A DNA stretch of 36,521 nucleotides from Candidatus Nanohalarchaeota archaeon (GCA_022729355.1 JALDAN010000006.1:1-36521), one strand, 5' to 3'; positions 1-7,734 are shown, counted from the first letter of the stretch. The notes: generated by a model not told the origin, from the letters alone. Program-made: numbers and translations.

Positions 1-2177
1 ACTACGCCGTCCTGTATTCTCTTGCATCCTGTGATCACGAATTCTTCTGTATGATTTGTCTCTGTCAGGTGTGTTCCTCCACAGGCCTCTATGTCTACGT
101 CTTCAATATCTATCAGTCTGATTGTATTTCCTGGAGGTGCTCCTCCCTGATAGATTCTGAATCCATATTTCTGCTCTGCCTTCGATTTCTCCATCTGCAT
201 AACATTGATCTCTGAATCTCTCTGTATAATCTCTCTGACAGAGGCCTCTATCTCATCCAGTTCTTCCTGCGAAGGCTTCTCGTAATGCGTAACATCGAGT
301 CTTGCTTTATCTGTTTTCTTGCTGGCTCCAGCCTGATAGATATGTTCACCGAGTTCTTCACGTGCTGCAGCGTTCACCATGTGTGTCGCAGAGTGGTGCT
401 GGGTTAACTGCTTACGTCTCTCACCGTCCACCTTCCCTGTCACGGAGTCACCTTCCTCCAGTCCATGTTCCGGGACGTGATGGAGTACTGTATCGCCCTG
501 TTTCTGTACGTCAACTACTTTGAGGCCTTCGATTTCCCCTGTATCATTCTTCTGTCCTCCGCCTTCAGGATAGAAAAGAGTCCTGTCAAGCACTATCCAG
601 TCTTCAACAACTCCTTCTACAGAGGCCTCGAATTCAAGGCCATACTCCTCCCTGTAAGGTTCCCGTCTCTCATAGTAAAGTTTCTCCGTCTCTGATATGT
701 CTTTCAGGTCGAATTTCTCTTCTGCCTGCGTTACTGCCTCTTCTTCGCTTCCCAGCAAGGTGTAGAAATCTTCTGGAACTTTGAATCCGTGCTCTTCCAT
801 CATCTCCGGGGATACTCCGTGGCTTTCGTACAGTTCAATCATCTTTTCAACTGAAGGCCTCTCATCGATTCCCTGAAGCTTCTCTTCTGCTTTCTCTCTT
901 GCCTTATCGTATTTTTCTTTCTCTACTTCCAGGATCTCCTGTATGGAGTCGATTGATTCAAGGAGTTCCGGGAACATCGGTTCAAGTTCTTTTGCGTTCC
1001 ACTGTGCTACTTCTGTCATCTCCAGATCCCAGTCATACTTTTCGATGAAGTCCTGTGCACGTCTGTAGATCATTCTCAGATTATGGCCTCCGCCGGTGTT
1101 ACTCGGTATCTTTCCATCAGCCAAGGCGAAGTTGAGTGCTCTTGCGTGTTCTGCGATGCTGTAAAGTGCAGCAGCCGGCTTGATCTCTTTCTTCAGTTCT
1201 TCAGGCCTTATCCCGATTTTTTCAGCTACTTCGCTCCATTTCTCATCGATATCTTCTACTTCGTCGATGTTCAGTTCGGAGCTGTGAGGCAGGAATTTCT
1301 CCCAGACTTCTTGATCGATTTCAAGGCCTGTCTGTTTCTTCATCTTCTTGATTGTTTTTGGCATGACGGATTCGTAGCTTGTTTCTGTGCCTCTGGAGAT
1401 CCATGTGATTCTTTCGTGTCCCATACCCATGTCCAGTACCTGTAAATCAAGTTCCTCGTATCCGTCAGGTGTCTGCTCGTAGAACATGTACACCTGATTG
1501 AACAGTTCTAGGCCGTCCACGAAGAACTCCATGCATGGACCCAGGTTTCCTCCTCCGCCCCATGAGTCTTCATGAAGTATGAGTTTCTCTTCGGGAATTC
1601 CCAAGGCCTCTGATGCAAATTCGAACATATCTCTAAAGTATCGATCCTGATCGTATTTCTCAGGTGGCTGGAAGCAGGTCTGCCCGATCATCGTGAAGTT
1701 AGTGTAGTGTCTTCCTGTGATGCCTACGTTATCCACGTCGTTGAAACGCAGTGAAGGCTGCGGGATTACAAGTTCATCCGCAGGTGGCTCTGCTTCCCCG
1801 GATACAACGTACGGCTGGAAGCAGTAAATACTTGCTCCTGTAAACTCCACGTCCTCTCTCCAGCGTGCAACTACAGGATAACGATCAATCGAGGCGTATC
1901 CTCGTTCCTCCATGAAATCTCTGAAGAGCTCCCAGGACTCTGTATGCGTCAATTCCTTTTCTGTAGGAGAGTTATTTATGAATGTGTATCCGTCTCCACA
2001 CTCTGGCTCTCCACATATCTCTCTTCCACAGTCTTTGCTCCAGAAATACATTCCACATTTCTTACAATGGCCTCTGCTGAATCCTTTCTCCCTGAGAACA
2101 TCTGTTGCGAAAAACTTCTCAGGATTTTCACTTGCTTCCTCCTTGATCTCTTTCTTCAGCTCATCGAGGCCTTTCAT
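1..2177 (-). CDS. alaS: Alanyl-tRNA synthetase, archaeal type (3' end cut by window)
   Basis: Charges tRNA-Ala with alanine in the cytoplasm. About 725 residues are visible from the ATG at 2177; the C-terminal part (most of the C-Ala domain) lies outside the window. The N-terminus shows the archaeal-type segment with a cysteine cluster (CKKC, then two more cysteines, residues about 38-60) before the class II catalytic core. The editing domain is seen as HHSATH near residue 595 and CGGTH near 697, the four zinc ligands that clear Ser-tRNA-Ala and Gly-tRNA-Ala. A TATA-like tract at 2199-2206 lies about 26 bases before the ATG, suggesting a leaderless message. No frameshift was seen. The archaeal subtype fits the rest of the window. 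Confidence 0.96.
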   Translation of the reverse strand, partial: MKGLDELKKEIKEEASENPEKFFATDVLREKGFSRGHCKKCGMYFWSKDCGREICGEPECGDGYTFINNSPTEKELTHTESWELFRDFMEERGYASIDRYPVVARWREDVEFTGASIYCFQPYVVSGEAEPPADELVIPQPSLRFNDVDNVGITGRHYTNFTMIGQTCFQPPEKYDQDRYFRDMFEFASEALGIPEEKLILHEDSWGGGGNLGPCMEFFVDGLELFNQVYMFYEQTPDGYEELDLQVLDMGMGHERITWISRGTETSYESVMPKTIKKMKKQTGLEIDQEVWEKFLPHSSELNIDEVEDIDEKWSEVAEKIGIRPEELKKEIKPAAALYSIAEHARALNFALADGKIPSNTGGGHNLRMIYRRAQDFIEKYDWDLEMTEVAQWNAKELEPMFPELLESIDSIQEILEVEKEKYDKAREKAEEKLQGIDERPSVEKMIELYESHGVSPEMMEEHGFKVPEDFYTLLGSEEEAVTQAEEKFDLKDISETEKLYYERREPYREEYGLEFEASVEGVVEDWIVLDRTLFYPEGGGQKNDTGEIEGLKVVDVQKQGDTVLHHVPEHGLEEGDSVTGKVDGERRKQLTQHHSATHMVNAAAREELGEHIYQAGASKKTDKARLDVTHYEKPSQEELDEIEASVREIIQRDSEINVMQMEKSKAEQKYGFRIYQGGAPPGNTIRLIDIEDVDIEACGGTHLTETNHTEEFVITGCKRIQDGV

Positions 2178-2198
2178 ACAAATGCCTGAGTAGAGAAA

Positions 2199-2206
2199 TT
2201 TTTTAT
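2199..2206 (-). promoter_or_regulatory. TATA-like element of alaS
   Basis: An A/T run read as ATAAAAAA on the minus strand, centred about 26 bases before the alaS ATG. The spacing predicts transcription starting at or next to the start codon. Confidence 0.5.
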
Positions 2207-2215
2207 CCTTAAGAT

Positions 2216-3460
2216 TCAACTCTCTACGTACTCTCTAAGACCTTCTAAATTAATGCTAGAGGGATCAACACCTTCGGGCGCATGCCTCTCAAGACTCCTT
2301 GCTATATCTACAGGATTATACTCTGAATCCAGTTCTGAATCTGAAAGTTCGCCTGCATACTTTTCTGAAATTTTTCCTATTAGAAGATCATCAATTGTTC
2401 CTTCCTTTTCAGCGTATTGTGTTACTTGTTGGAGGCCTTCTGCGTATATGTGGTCTTTTACGAAGCCTCCTGCTCTGTGTGCTCTGGTGGATATGCTCCA
2501 GGCTTGATCATGATTCAGGCCTTTTTCCCTCATTAGTGTATATGTTTCTCCGAAGTCATCTCCTTGAAGAAGTGATTCTGCTGCTAGCGCTCTAGCAGCG
2601 TACTTTCTCTTCAGATTGTTATCAGATAGGCCTGTTGCTTCTTCCATGAATAAGGCAAGGCCTTCTCCTGTTGGATGATATTCTGCTGCTCCAGAGCCTA
2701 GTATCTCGAATTCATGAAGGTATCCGTTTGCGCTTCTGAGTGCGTGTGTTCCTATTTCATGGATTACAAGCCTCAATATTTCGTTTTCTCCATACTTTCT
2801 GTTTTCTGGTACTCTTATTTCTCTTGAGGCGCCATTCACTGATACTACTCCTTTCTGTGTGTAATTCACTTTCCAATCGCTCATTCCTACTTCTTCGAGA
2901 GCTCCTTCAACGCTTCTACGCATATCTTCAGCAGAGAATTCTTTCTTTTCATCTGTTTCTGAGTCCAAGCTCTCTAAAGTGTCTTCTGCCCAGTTTAGTG
3001 CTTCTTCAGAGGGAGATCCATAGATTATTTGGGAGGCCTGTTGAACAGTTTCTCTATCTCCAACGTTTTCTACTATATCTATTAATGCCTCTAGTTCATC
3101 CAATGTGGAAAGATAAACGTTTTTTACGGTTTCAGATGCTTCAGCTCTTGAAACTACTTCACGCGCTTCTTCAAGACTTGCTATTTGACTACTGTAATCG
3201 GCTCCATCGGCATAGGCGAAATCAGGCTCCGGTAGATCAATGTTCCGCAAGTCTTCGGCTCTAATTTCATCGAGTGATACTTCCTGTGTAGCTTCTATAA
3301 CTTCATCGTCTTCTACAGGAACCAGCTGCTCCCTTATCTCTTGTTCAAACCTTCTACGCTCTATATCTTCATTTTGAGGAGATACAAACTGGTATATCGA
3401 CACATCTGAACGGATGGTCTGTGCCAGTTCATCAACCCAATCCAAATTTTTACCACTCAT
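2216..3460 (-). CDS. DUF1704 (MATCAP/QEGLA-type) zinc metallopeptidase
   Basis: Predicted cytoplasmic zinc metallopeptidase of 414 residues. The motif HEIGTH (about residues 235-240) followed by an EGLA segment (about 268-271) is the signature of DUF1704, annotated in prokaryotes as the 'QEGLA motif' family and in animals as MATCAP, which removes the C-terminal tyrosine of tubulin. The HExxxH histidines and the downstream glutamate are the expected zinc ligands. The first 170 residues are acidic and helical, without a known domain; no signal peptide or membrane segment is seen. The gene has its own TATA-like element (3483-3489) 26 bases before the ATG. It lies downstream of a membrane protein gene but is separated by a terminator-like hairpin. 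The substrate is unknown. The family call is firm, the reaction is inferred. Confidence 0.82.
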   Translation of the reverse strand: MSGKNLDWVDELAQTIRSDVSIYQFVSPQNEDIERRRFEQEIREQLVPVEDDEVIEATQEVSLDEIRAEDLRNIDLPEPDFAYADGADYSSQIASLEEAREVVSRAEASETVKNVYLSTLDELEALIDIVENVGDRETVQQASQIIYGSPSEEALNWAEDTLESLDSETDEKKEFSAEDMRRSVEGALEEVGMSDWKVNYTQKGVVSVNGASREIRVPENRKYGENEILRLVIHEIGTHALRSANGYLHEFEILGSGAAEYHPTGEGLALFMEEATGLSDNNLKRKYAARALAAESLLQGDDFGETYTLMREKGLNHDQAWSISTRAHRAGGFVKDHIYAEGLQQVTQYAEKEGTIDDLLIGKISEKYAGELSDSELDSEYNPVDIARSLERHAPEGVDPSSINLEGLREYVES

Positions 3461-3482
3461 AAGTTATAACTTTATCTCGAGA

Positions 3483-3489
3483 TTTAAAT
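3483..3489 (-). promoter_or_regulatory. TATA-like element of the DUF1704 gene
   Basis: TTTAAAT (minus-strand reading ATTTAAA), centred 26 bases before the ATG at 3460; it implies a leaderless transcript. Confidence 0.55.
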
Positions 3490-3512
3490 AATTTTTTGTC
3501 GAACCAACTCTA

Positions 3513-3551
3513 GAAATAAAGAAAAAAGAAGTGTGTAGGCCTTTTAGGCCT
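3513..3551 (-). terminator. Terminator built from paired AGGCCT
   Basis: On the minus strand two AGGCCT copies (3546-3551 and 3537-3542) separated by AAA can form a 6-bp stem, followed within nine bases by a T-rich run (complement of 3521-3530 and onward). The hairpin overlaps the stop codon (3544-3546) of the membrane-protein gene. Hairpin plus T tract at a gene end is the layout of an intrinsic terminator. Confidence 0.65.
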
Positions 3552-4302
3552 CTGGTAGTTCTTCTGTCAAGTAGTTCAGCAGGCTGAGTGTTGCTGCTGT
3601 GAGCACCGGACTTACTAGCAGTACTCCAATTGCTGCGATGAAGTCTGGTCCAAGTGTTCCGAATGCTGCGAATACTGCGTAAAGGCCTAGGTATGCAATT
3701 GCGATACCTAATAGTGCTATGAAAATGCTTGATCTGTGGCCTTTGGTTCTCTGTACGCTTTCATCCAGCGCCTGGAACAATCTTCTGTCGTCGATAGCTA
3801 CAAGTGGTTGCGCGATAAGAAGCACTACTGTTACGTAGAAGAATGCTCCAAGACCCATTATGCCTGCTAGTGCTGTGAGGGCGAGGACAGGTGCGCTTGC
3901 TCCTGCGACTGCGTCTGGTGATCCTCCTAGTACACCTATAAGTGCTAGTGCTGGAAGTGCAAAGAGTATTCCAAGCACTGTAGCAAATAGCGTTGAAGTA
4001 ATGTTGGCACCTAGAATACGTCCGTAAGGCCAGATAAGATTGCTTGTGAAGAATTCTGAACTGATTTCTTCTTCTCTAAATGATCTAAGCCCTCCGATCG
4101 TGGCTATTATTCCTACAAGTGCTGCTAGAATACTAGCTACTACTCCAACACCTACCATCGTGGCTGTACCTGTTTCCATAATCAGACCTCCTCCAATGTT
4201 CAATGCTTGAACAATGAAGAACAGGCCTGCAACTTTTTGGCCTACAGGTGTTTTCAAACTACCAAATGCGTGCTTCAAAAGGCTAAGTGCATTTAATGCC
4301 AT
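3544..4302 (-). CDS. Multi-pass membrane protein of unknown function
   Basis: A 252-residue integral membrane protein, mostly Gly/Ala/Val/Leu/Ile, with about six predicted transmembrane segments (near residues 23-45, 48-72, 100-125, 133-165, 190-215 and 218-242). Short hydrophilic loops carry charged patches such as RSFREEE (about 73-79) and the loop with DDRRLFQALDES (about 172-183). The general layout resembles the DUF4013/DUF7847-like membrane proteins common in haloarchaea, which often act as uncharacterised membrane scaffolds or transporter-associated proteins, but I cannot assign a family with certainty. A TATA-like TTTATAAT (4327-4334) sits about 29 bases upstream of the ATG, so it is probably its own transcription unit, ending at an AGGCCT hairpin terminator. 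No catalytic motif was seen. Confidence 0.75.
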   Translation of the reverse strand: MALNALSLLKHAFGSLKTPVGQKVAGLFFIVQALNIGGGLIMETGTATMVGVGVVASILAALVGIIATIGGLRSFREEEISSEFFTSNLIWPYGRILGANITSTLFATVLGILFALPALALIGVLGGSPDAVAGASAPVLALTALAGIMGLGAFFYVTVVLLIAQPLVAIDDRRLFQALDESVQRTKGHRSSIFIALLGIAIAYLGLYAVFAAFGTLGPDFIAAIGVLLVSPVLTAATLSLLNYLTEELPEA

Positions 4303-4326
4303 GTATAATTACTGTCACGTAAACTC

Positions 4327-4334
4327 TTTATAAT
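4327..4334 (-). promoter_or_regulatory. TATA-like element of the membrane-protein gene
   Basis: TTTATAAT, centred about 29 bases before the ATG at 4302. Confidence 0.5.
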
Positions 4335-4366
4335 TTTGCATATAGGTGTCCGTAAATTGTGTGATT

Positions 4367-4379
4367 AAGGGTCTCTAAA
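4367..4379. repeat. Left copy of a 13-bp inverted repeat
   Basis: AAGGGTCTCTAAA here is the exact reverse complement of 5588-5600. The pair brackets rpl12 and the HTH gene. No transposase or target duplication accompanies it. Confidence 0.5.
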
Positions 4380-4394
4380 AGGCTTAGTGAGCGA

Positions 4395-4437
4395 TAGAAA
4401 AAGAAAATAAGGATAAGTATGAGAGGAATTTCCTCTC
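4395..4437 (-). terminator. Terminator of rpl12
   Basis: GAGAGGA (4421-4427) and TCCTCTC (4431-4437) form a perfect 7-bp stem with a 3-base loop. Downstream on the minus strand is a T-rich stretch (complement of about 4395-4412). It lies 17 bases past the rpl12 stop codon and fits an intrinsic terminator. Unlike other terminators in the window it is not made from AGGCCT. Confidence 0.65.
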
Positions 4438-4453
4438 AATGATGTGAAGGCCT

Positions 4454-4762
4454 TTAGAACATGTTTCCTAGGCCTGCGGCAGCTTCTTCTTCGCTTGCAT
4501 CATCGTCTTCATCTTCTTCCTCTTCCTCTTCTTCTGCTTCTTCTTCGGCATCGTCTGCTGAAGCTGCTGGAGCTGCTGCTCCGCCTGCTACGGCTGTTTC
4601 CATTGCTTCCTGGATGTCGACGTCTTCAAGTGCTGCGACTAGTGCGGCAATTTCTGAGTCCTCTACATCGAGGCCTGCTGCGTCGACTATATCCTGTAAG
4701 TTTTCTTCATTGATTTCCTTATCTGCTTCGCTTAGTGTAAGTGCTGCGTAGATTAGTTCCAT
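4454..4762 (-). CDS. rpl12: Ribosomal protein L12 (archaeal P1 type)
   Basis: Stalk protein of the large ribosomal subunit that, as dimers on L10, recruits translational GTPases. It has 102 residues, a normal length for archaeal P1/L12. The N-terminal helical dimerisation domain (about 1-60) is followed by an Ala-rich hinge, a very acidic stretch (about 70-92) and the conserved hydrophobic end GLGNMF, which contacts elongation factors. A GGTGA Shine-Dalgarno sequence lies at 4773-4777, ten bases before the ATG. It is usually directly behind rpl10; here an oppositely oriented gene separates the two and rpl12 has its own promoter region (4763-4835) and a hairpin terminator (4421-4437). AGGCCT overlaps the stop codon region. 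Confidence 0.96.
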   Translation of the reverse strand: MELIYAALTLSEADKEINEENLQDIVDAAGLDVEDSEIAALVAALEDVDIQEAMETAVAGGAAAPAASADDAEEEAEEEEEEEDEDDDASEEEAAAGLGNMF

Positions 4763-4804
4763 AAAGTTGTTTTCACCAATAAAACAAATTATCTAAGACA
4801 ACCC

Positions 4805-4812
4805 TTAAAAAA
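4805..4812. promoter_or_regulatory. Shared divergent promoter between rpl12 and the HTH gene
   Basis: TTAAAAAA lies 27 bases before the ATG of the plus-strand HTH gene (leaderless spacing) and about 46 bases before the rpl12 ATG, which would give rpl12 a leader of about 20 bases including its GGTGA site. A second A/T-rich element near 4784-4792 could serve rpl12 instead. The whole divergent region is only 73 bases, so the two genes could affect each other's transcription. Confidence 0.5.
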
Positions 4813-4835
4813 CTCTACTGCATAGATTATTACAA

Positions 4836-5552
4836 ATGATTTCTGTTTCTTTCTCTGAGCTACCGTCAGAATTCAGAGTAAAATTATCAGATGAGGGAAA
4901 AGAAGAGTTGTGGCATAGAGTGGATGAGTTCGGCGGGGTAAAGTCTCTATCAGAGGCCTTTCCTTATTCTCAGTCCAAGATGTACAATTGGAGGAACAAA
5001 GATCTTGCACTTCCTGTATCTTTTGTGAGACAGGTGATGGGAGAAAACAACTCGGAGAATGTGGAAAAATTGAAAGGACCTGGAAGCAGTGGAGAGATCC
5101 GAAATCCTGTAATCCCATTTAAAATATCAGATGAGTTACTGACTCGTGTAGAGGCCTCTGTCAAAATTAATGCGGAGGGAATACCGTTCTATATCACATC
5201 GGAGAAGTCATTGACGCAAAGATTCACAGAACTTTTATTAGGCCTAGGAGATGTCGATCACAAGATTTATGAAAGAGAGTCGCGCTACGAAGTACGGTAT
5301 CCAAAGTTTCTCCATCAGCTGTTGACAGGCCTGAAATTCGATAGAGATATAACAGCTCTAGTGGACGAGAAAGGAGAATTCAGAAATGGAGAGATATTTA
5401 TCGAAAGTCAAGAGATCAATCCTGATGAAGTTGGCGAGCTCTACTCGCGTGAGAAAAGCTTTGAACTAGCTCTTCTTAGATGTGACTCTGATAAGATAGC
5501 AGAGTTAATGGCGGAAGAATCTGAAAAAGTGAAAGGCCTAGTACAGAACTGA
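4836..5552 (+). CDS. HTH DNA-binding protein with LAGLIDADG-like region
   Basis: A 238-residue protein, probably a transcription regulator. Residues about 20-70 look like a helix-turn-helix (segment with YSQSKMYNWRNK followed by LALPVSFVRQVMG). The middle, about 100-175, recalls the fold pattern of LAGLIDADG homing-endonuclease domains in the order 'PxIPFKIS', 'GIPFYITSEKSLTQRF', 'ELLLGLG' and 'YEVRYPKFLHQLL', but the acidic catalytic residues are not obviously kept, suggesting domestication for DNA binding (compare WhiA). The C-terminus is helical and acidic. It sits opposite to the ribosomal genes, between rpl12 and rpl10, with a TATA-like element 27 bases before its ATG. Family assignment is tentative; the position suggests a role in ribosomal-protein gene control, which is inference. 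Confidence 0.65.
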   Translation: MISVSFSELPSEFRVKLSDEGKEELWHRVDEFGGVKSLSEAFPYSQSKMYNWRNKDLALPVSFVRQVMGENNSENVEKLKGPGSSGEIRNPVIPFKISDELLTRVEASVKINAEGIPFYITSEKSLTQRFTELLLGLGDVDHKIYERESRYEVRYPKFLHQLLTGLKFDRDITALVDEKGEFRNGEIFIESQEINPDEVGELYSREKSFELALLRCDSDKIAELMAEESEKVKGLVQN

Positions 5553-5587
5553 AAAATAAGATATGAAAAAGATGATTTGGAGAAGAG

Positions 5588-5600
5588 TTTAGAGACCCTT
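5588..5600. repeat. Right copy of the 13-bp inverted repeat
   Basis: TTTAGAGACCCTT, reverse complement of 4367-4379. It lies between the convergent ends of the HTH gene and rpl10, beside an AGGCCT at 5603. Confidence 0.5.
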
Positions 5601-5621
5601 TCAGGCCTCGAAACGCTCTTT

Positions 5622-6578
5622 TTACTCTTCCTCCTTTTCTTCGTTATCTTCTGAATCCTCTGAAGAATCTTCCTCATCTTCGGATTCGTCGCCTTCGTTT
5701 AGCTCTTCTTTCGCTGTTTCTAGATCGACTTCTGCGTCAACTGATTCTGCAGCTGATGCTGCATAGCTGACTGCTTCTTCGATTGTTTCTTCTTCTGGGA
5801 GGCCTTCGCTGATTGCCAGGTTTCTGGCTTTCCGTACTGCCTCCTGAATGATTGCTGGCGCAGTTGTTTCGTTGACAACTCCTGCGTTGACTGCAAGGTT
5901 GAATCCTGCTGTTGCTGCGGATTCAATATCTTCTCTGTACTCCTCTGTGTCGATGTCAAGCTCTTCTGAAGTGAAGACTTCGCCTTCACTGTATGCAATG
6001 ATCAAATCAAGTCCGATCTGCAATGGTTCAATCTCAAGCTGGTTCAGGATTTCTGCATCATCTGCAGTAATTTCCTCTCCTGCTTCAACTATGACTGAGG
6101 CTTCCTGTACATGGATGGATCCATCCTGCACCTGCACCTGTGCTCCTGCTCCCTGAAGTTTTCCAAGCATAGGGCCAGGCCCTATTCCTGTATCCCCTTC
6201 AGGTATTTCAATATCGTTCGGTGCTATTTCTCCTCCGTCAGCTGCTGCACTGGTCTGATTAGCCTGGATAAGTGAGTACAGCTGGAAAGGGTCTTTAGTT
6301 GAGAAGATGAAAGCCGGCTGCATTGCTTCATCAGTATCCAGCTCTTCTATTCCTTCTTTATCTGTCTGTTCCAGTGCGATGTTCATCAAGGTCTTTCTAG
6401 ACATCTTGATGTCTGCAAACTCCTCGATCTCTGACTCAATCTCTTGAAGCTGTCTTGCAGGGAGGCTGTGCATATCAAGGATGCCGATTACGTCGTAGTC
6501 TTCAAGTGCTTCCTTGAACTCCTCTACTTTTGCCTCTTTCTGTTCACGGGTGAGGCTCTTCGGCTTTGGTTGCACCAT
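5622..6578 (-). CDS. rpl10: Ribosomal protein L10 (archaeal P0)
   Basis: Base of the ribosomal stalk: binds 23S rRNA with L11 and carries the L12 dimers. It has 318 residues. The RNA-binding N-terminal domain (1-105) includes the archaeal insertion region (about 106-180), followed by helical spines for L12 dimers (about 215-290) and a very acidic tail (about 295-318). The tail ends in EEKEEE and lacks the GLGxMF-type end that archaeal L10 and L12 proteins usually share, while L12 here keeps it. Start ATG overlaps the rpl1 stop by one base (TGATG) and is preceded by a GAGGTG ribosome-binding site. Last gene of the secE operon. Confidence 0.95.
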   Translation of the reverse strand: MVQPKPKSLTREQKEAKVEEFKEALEDYDVIGILDMHSLPARQLQEIESEIEEFADIKMSRKTLMNIALEQTDKEGIEELDTDEAMQPAFIFSTKDPFQLYSLIQANQTSAAADGGEIAPNDIEIPEGDTGIGPGPMLGKLQGAGAQVQVQDGSIHVQEASVIVEAGEEITADDAEILNQLEIEPLQIGLDLIIAYSEGEVFTSEELDIDTEEYREDIESAATAGFNLAVNAGVVNETTAPAIIQEAVRKARNLAISEGLPEEETIEEAVSYAASAAESVDAEVDLETAKEELNEGDESEDEEDSSEDSEDNEEKEEE

Positions 6579-7198
6579 CAGTTATCCACCTCTACTGTAG
6601 GACCCATAGTGGTCTTTATCATCACGTTCTTGATGTTGTTGTCTCCTTTTGGAAGATGTTCCTCTACAAAGTTCAGTACGGAGCTTGCGTTCCTTGAGAC
6701 TGCATTGATGTCGTGATTCTCCATTCCAACTTTCACCTGTAGAAGAGGCTGATCCTTTACCGTAATCCTGATAGTGTTCCTCAAGTCTTCAATTGTCTCA
6801 GTAGGATCACTTCCAGGAGGCGTCGGATCTGGCATCATATTACGAGGCCCGAAGACCTGTCCAAGATGCTGTCCAATCTTAGGCATCAGAGGAGCCTCAG
6901 CAATAAGGAAGCTGAACTCTTCCGCAAGCTGCTTAGCCTCATTAGGATTATCAAACATCTCCTCAAGCTCATCCTCGCTGACTTTTCTGTCCGCTGCTTC
7001 ATCATTCAATGAGTCGCCGATAACAGCAACTTTCGTATCTTCATCAGCCTTGTTAGGAAGCTTCAAGTCCTCATTAACCCTGTTATTAGGATCTGATAGG
7101 TCAAGATCCCTGAAGTTAATGATCATATCAATGCTTTCATCGAAATTCCTATCTCCTGAGGCCTCTAATGCGTCTTCAATCGCCTGTTCAAAGTTCAT
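6578..7198 (-). CDS. rpl1: Ribosomal protein L1
   Basis: Large-subunit protein of the L1 stalk, involved in release of deacylated tRNA; in many archaea it also represses its own operon by binding mRNA. It has 206 residues, near the usual 210. Recognisable segments are the N-terminal helix and strand, PMMPDPTPPG-type loop around residues 130-138 (read MMPDPTPPGSDPT) and the C-terminal 'KTTMGPTVEV' (about 196-205), a conserved feature of L1. A GAGGTGA Shine-Dalgarno sequence lies seven bases before the ATG. It is 15 bases downstream of rpl11 and overlaps rpl10. Autoregulation through a mimic of the rRNA site is possible but I did not identify that site. Confidence 0.96.
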   Translation of the reverse strand: MNFEQAIEDALEASGDRNFDESIDMIINFRDLDLSDPNNRVNEDLKLPNKADEDTKVAVIGDSLNDEAADRKVSEDELEEMFDNPNEAKQLAEEFSFLIAEAPLMPKIGQHLGQVFGPRNMMPDPTPPGSDPTETIEDLRNTIRITVKDQPLLQVKVGMENHDINAVSRNASSVLNFVEEHLPKGDNNIKNVMIKTTMGPTVEVDN

Positions 7199-7213
7199 TG
7201 TTTAGTCACCTCT

Positions 7214-7711
7214 CTAGAGGCCCTCCGCGGCCTCAATTCTGTCATCGTATTTTCCTTCGGAGACTTCTTGCTGGAAGTCGTAGGCGTCTTTTCCGTCGAT
7301 CTGCACTCCCATTGACTGGGCTGTTCCTGCAATCTCTTTGATTGCACCATGCAGGTCCTTGGCTACTAAATCGGATGCCTTCATACGTGCTACCTGACAT
7401 AGTTGATCGAAAGAAAGGTCTCCTACTTTCTCTCTGTTCGGCTCGGCTGCTCCTGACGCTATGCCGAGTTCTTCTTTGATGAGGCCTGCTGCAGGAGGTT
7501 TTCCTACTTCTATTTCGAAGTCTCCTGTTTCCTCATCTACTTCGACGTCTACAGGTACTTCCTGTCCCTCGAATTCTGATGTTTTTTCGTTGATTTTGCT
7601 GACCACTTCTCCTACATCTGCAGGGAGTGGTCCTAGTTCTGGTCCTAGCGGAGGCCCAGCTGAAGCTGATCCTCCTTCTACCAACATTGAAATGGTAGTC
7701 TTGTCTCCCAT
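7214..7711 (-). CDS. rpl11: Ribosomal protein L11
   Basis: Binds the GTPase-associated region of 23S rRNA next to the stalk. It has 165 residues, typical for archaea. The N-terminal domain begins with TTISMLVEGGSASAGPPLGP, the hallmark Pro-rich L11 segment (about residues 4-23), and the C-terminal rRNA-binding domain spans about 75-150 with GTAQSMGVQIDG near 128-139. The initiating ATG has a GAGGT site about 13 bases upstream. It follows spt5 by 23 bases and precedes rpl1 by 15, in the normal archaeal order. Confidence 0.96.
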   Translation of the reverse strand: MGDKTTISMLVEGGSASAGPPLGPELGPLPADVGEVVSKINEKTSEFEGQEVPVDVEVDEETGDFEIEVGKPPAAGLIKEELGIASGAAEPNREKVGDLSFDQLCQVARMKASDLVAKDLHGAIKEIAGTAQSMGVQIDGKDAYDFQQEVSEGKYDDRIEAAEGL

Positions 7712-7734
7712 AGTATTTTTTACCTCATTGAAAT

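Noticed and set aside
4461-4751. Ser-rich open frame on the plus strand
   Set aside because: It is the antisense reading of the acidic rpl12 gene; the poly-Ser run mirrors Asp/Glu codons.
4367-5600. Insertion sequence bounded by the 13-bp inverted repeat
   Set aside because: No transposase, no target-site duplication and an essential ribosomal gene inside the repeat pair.
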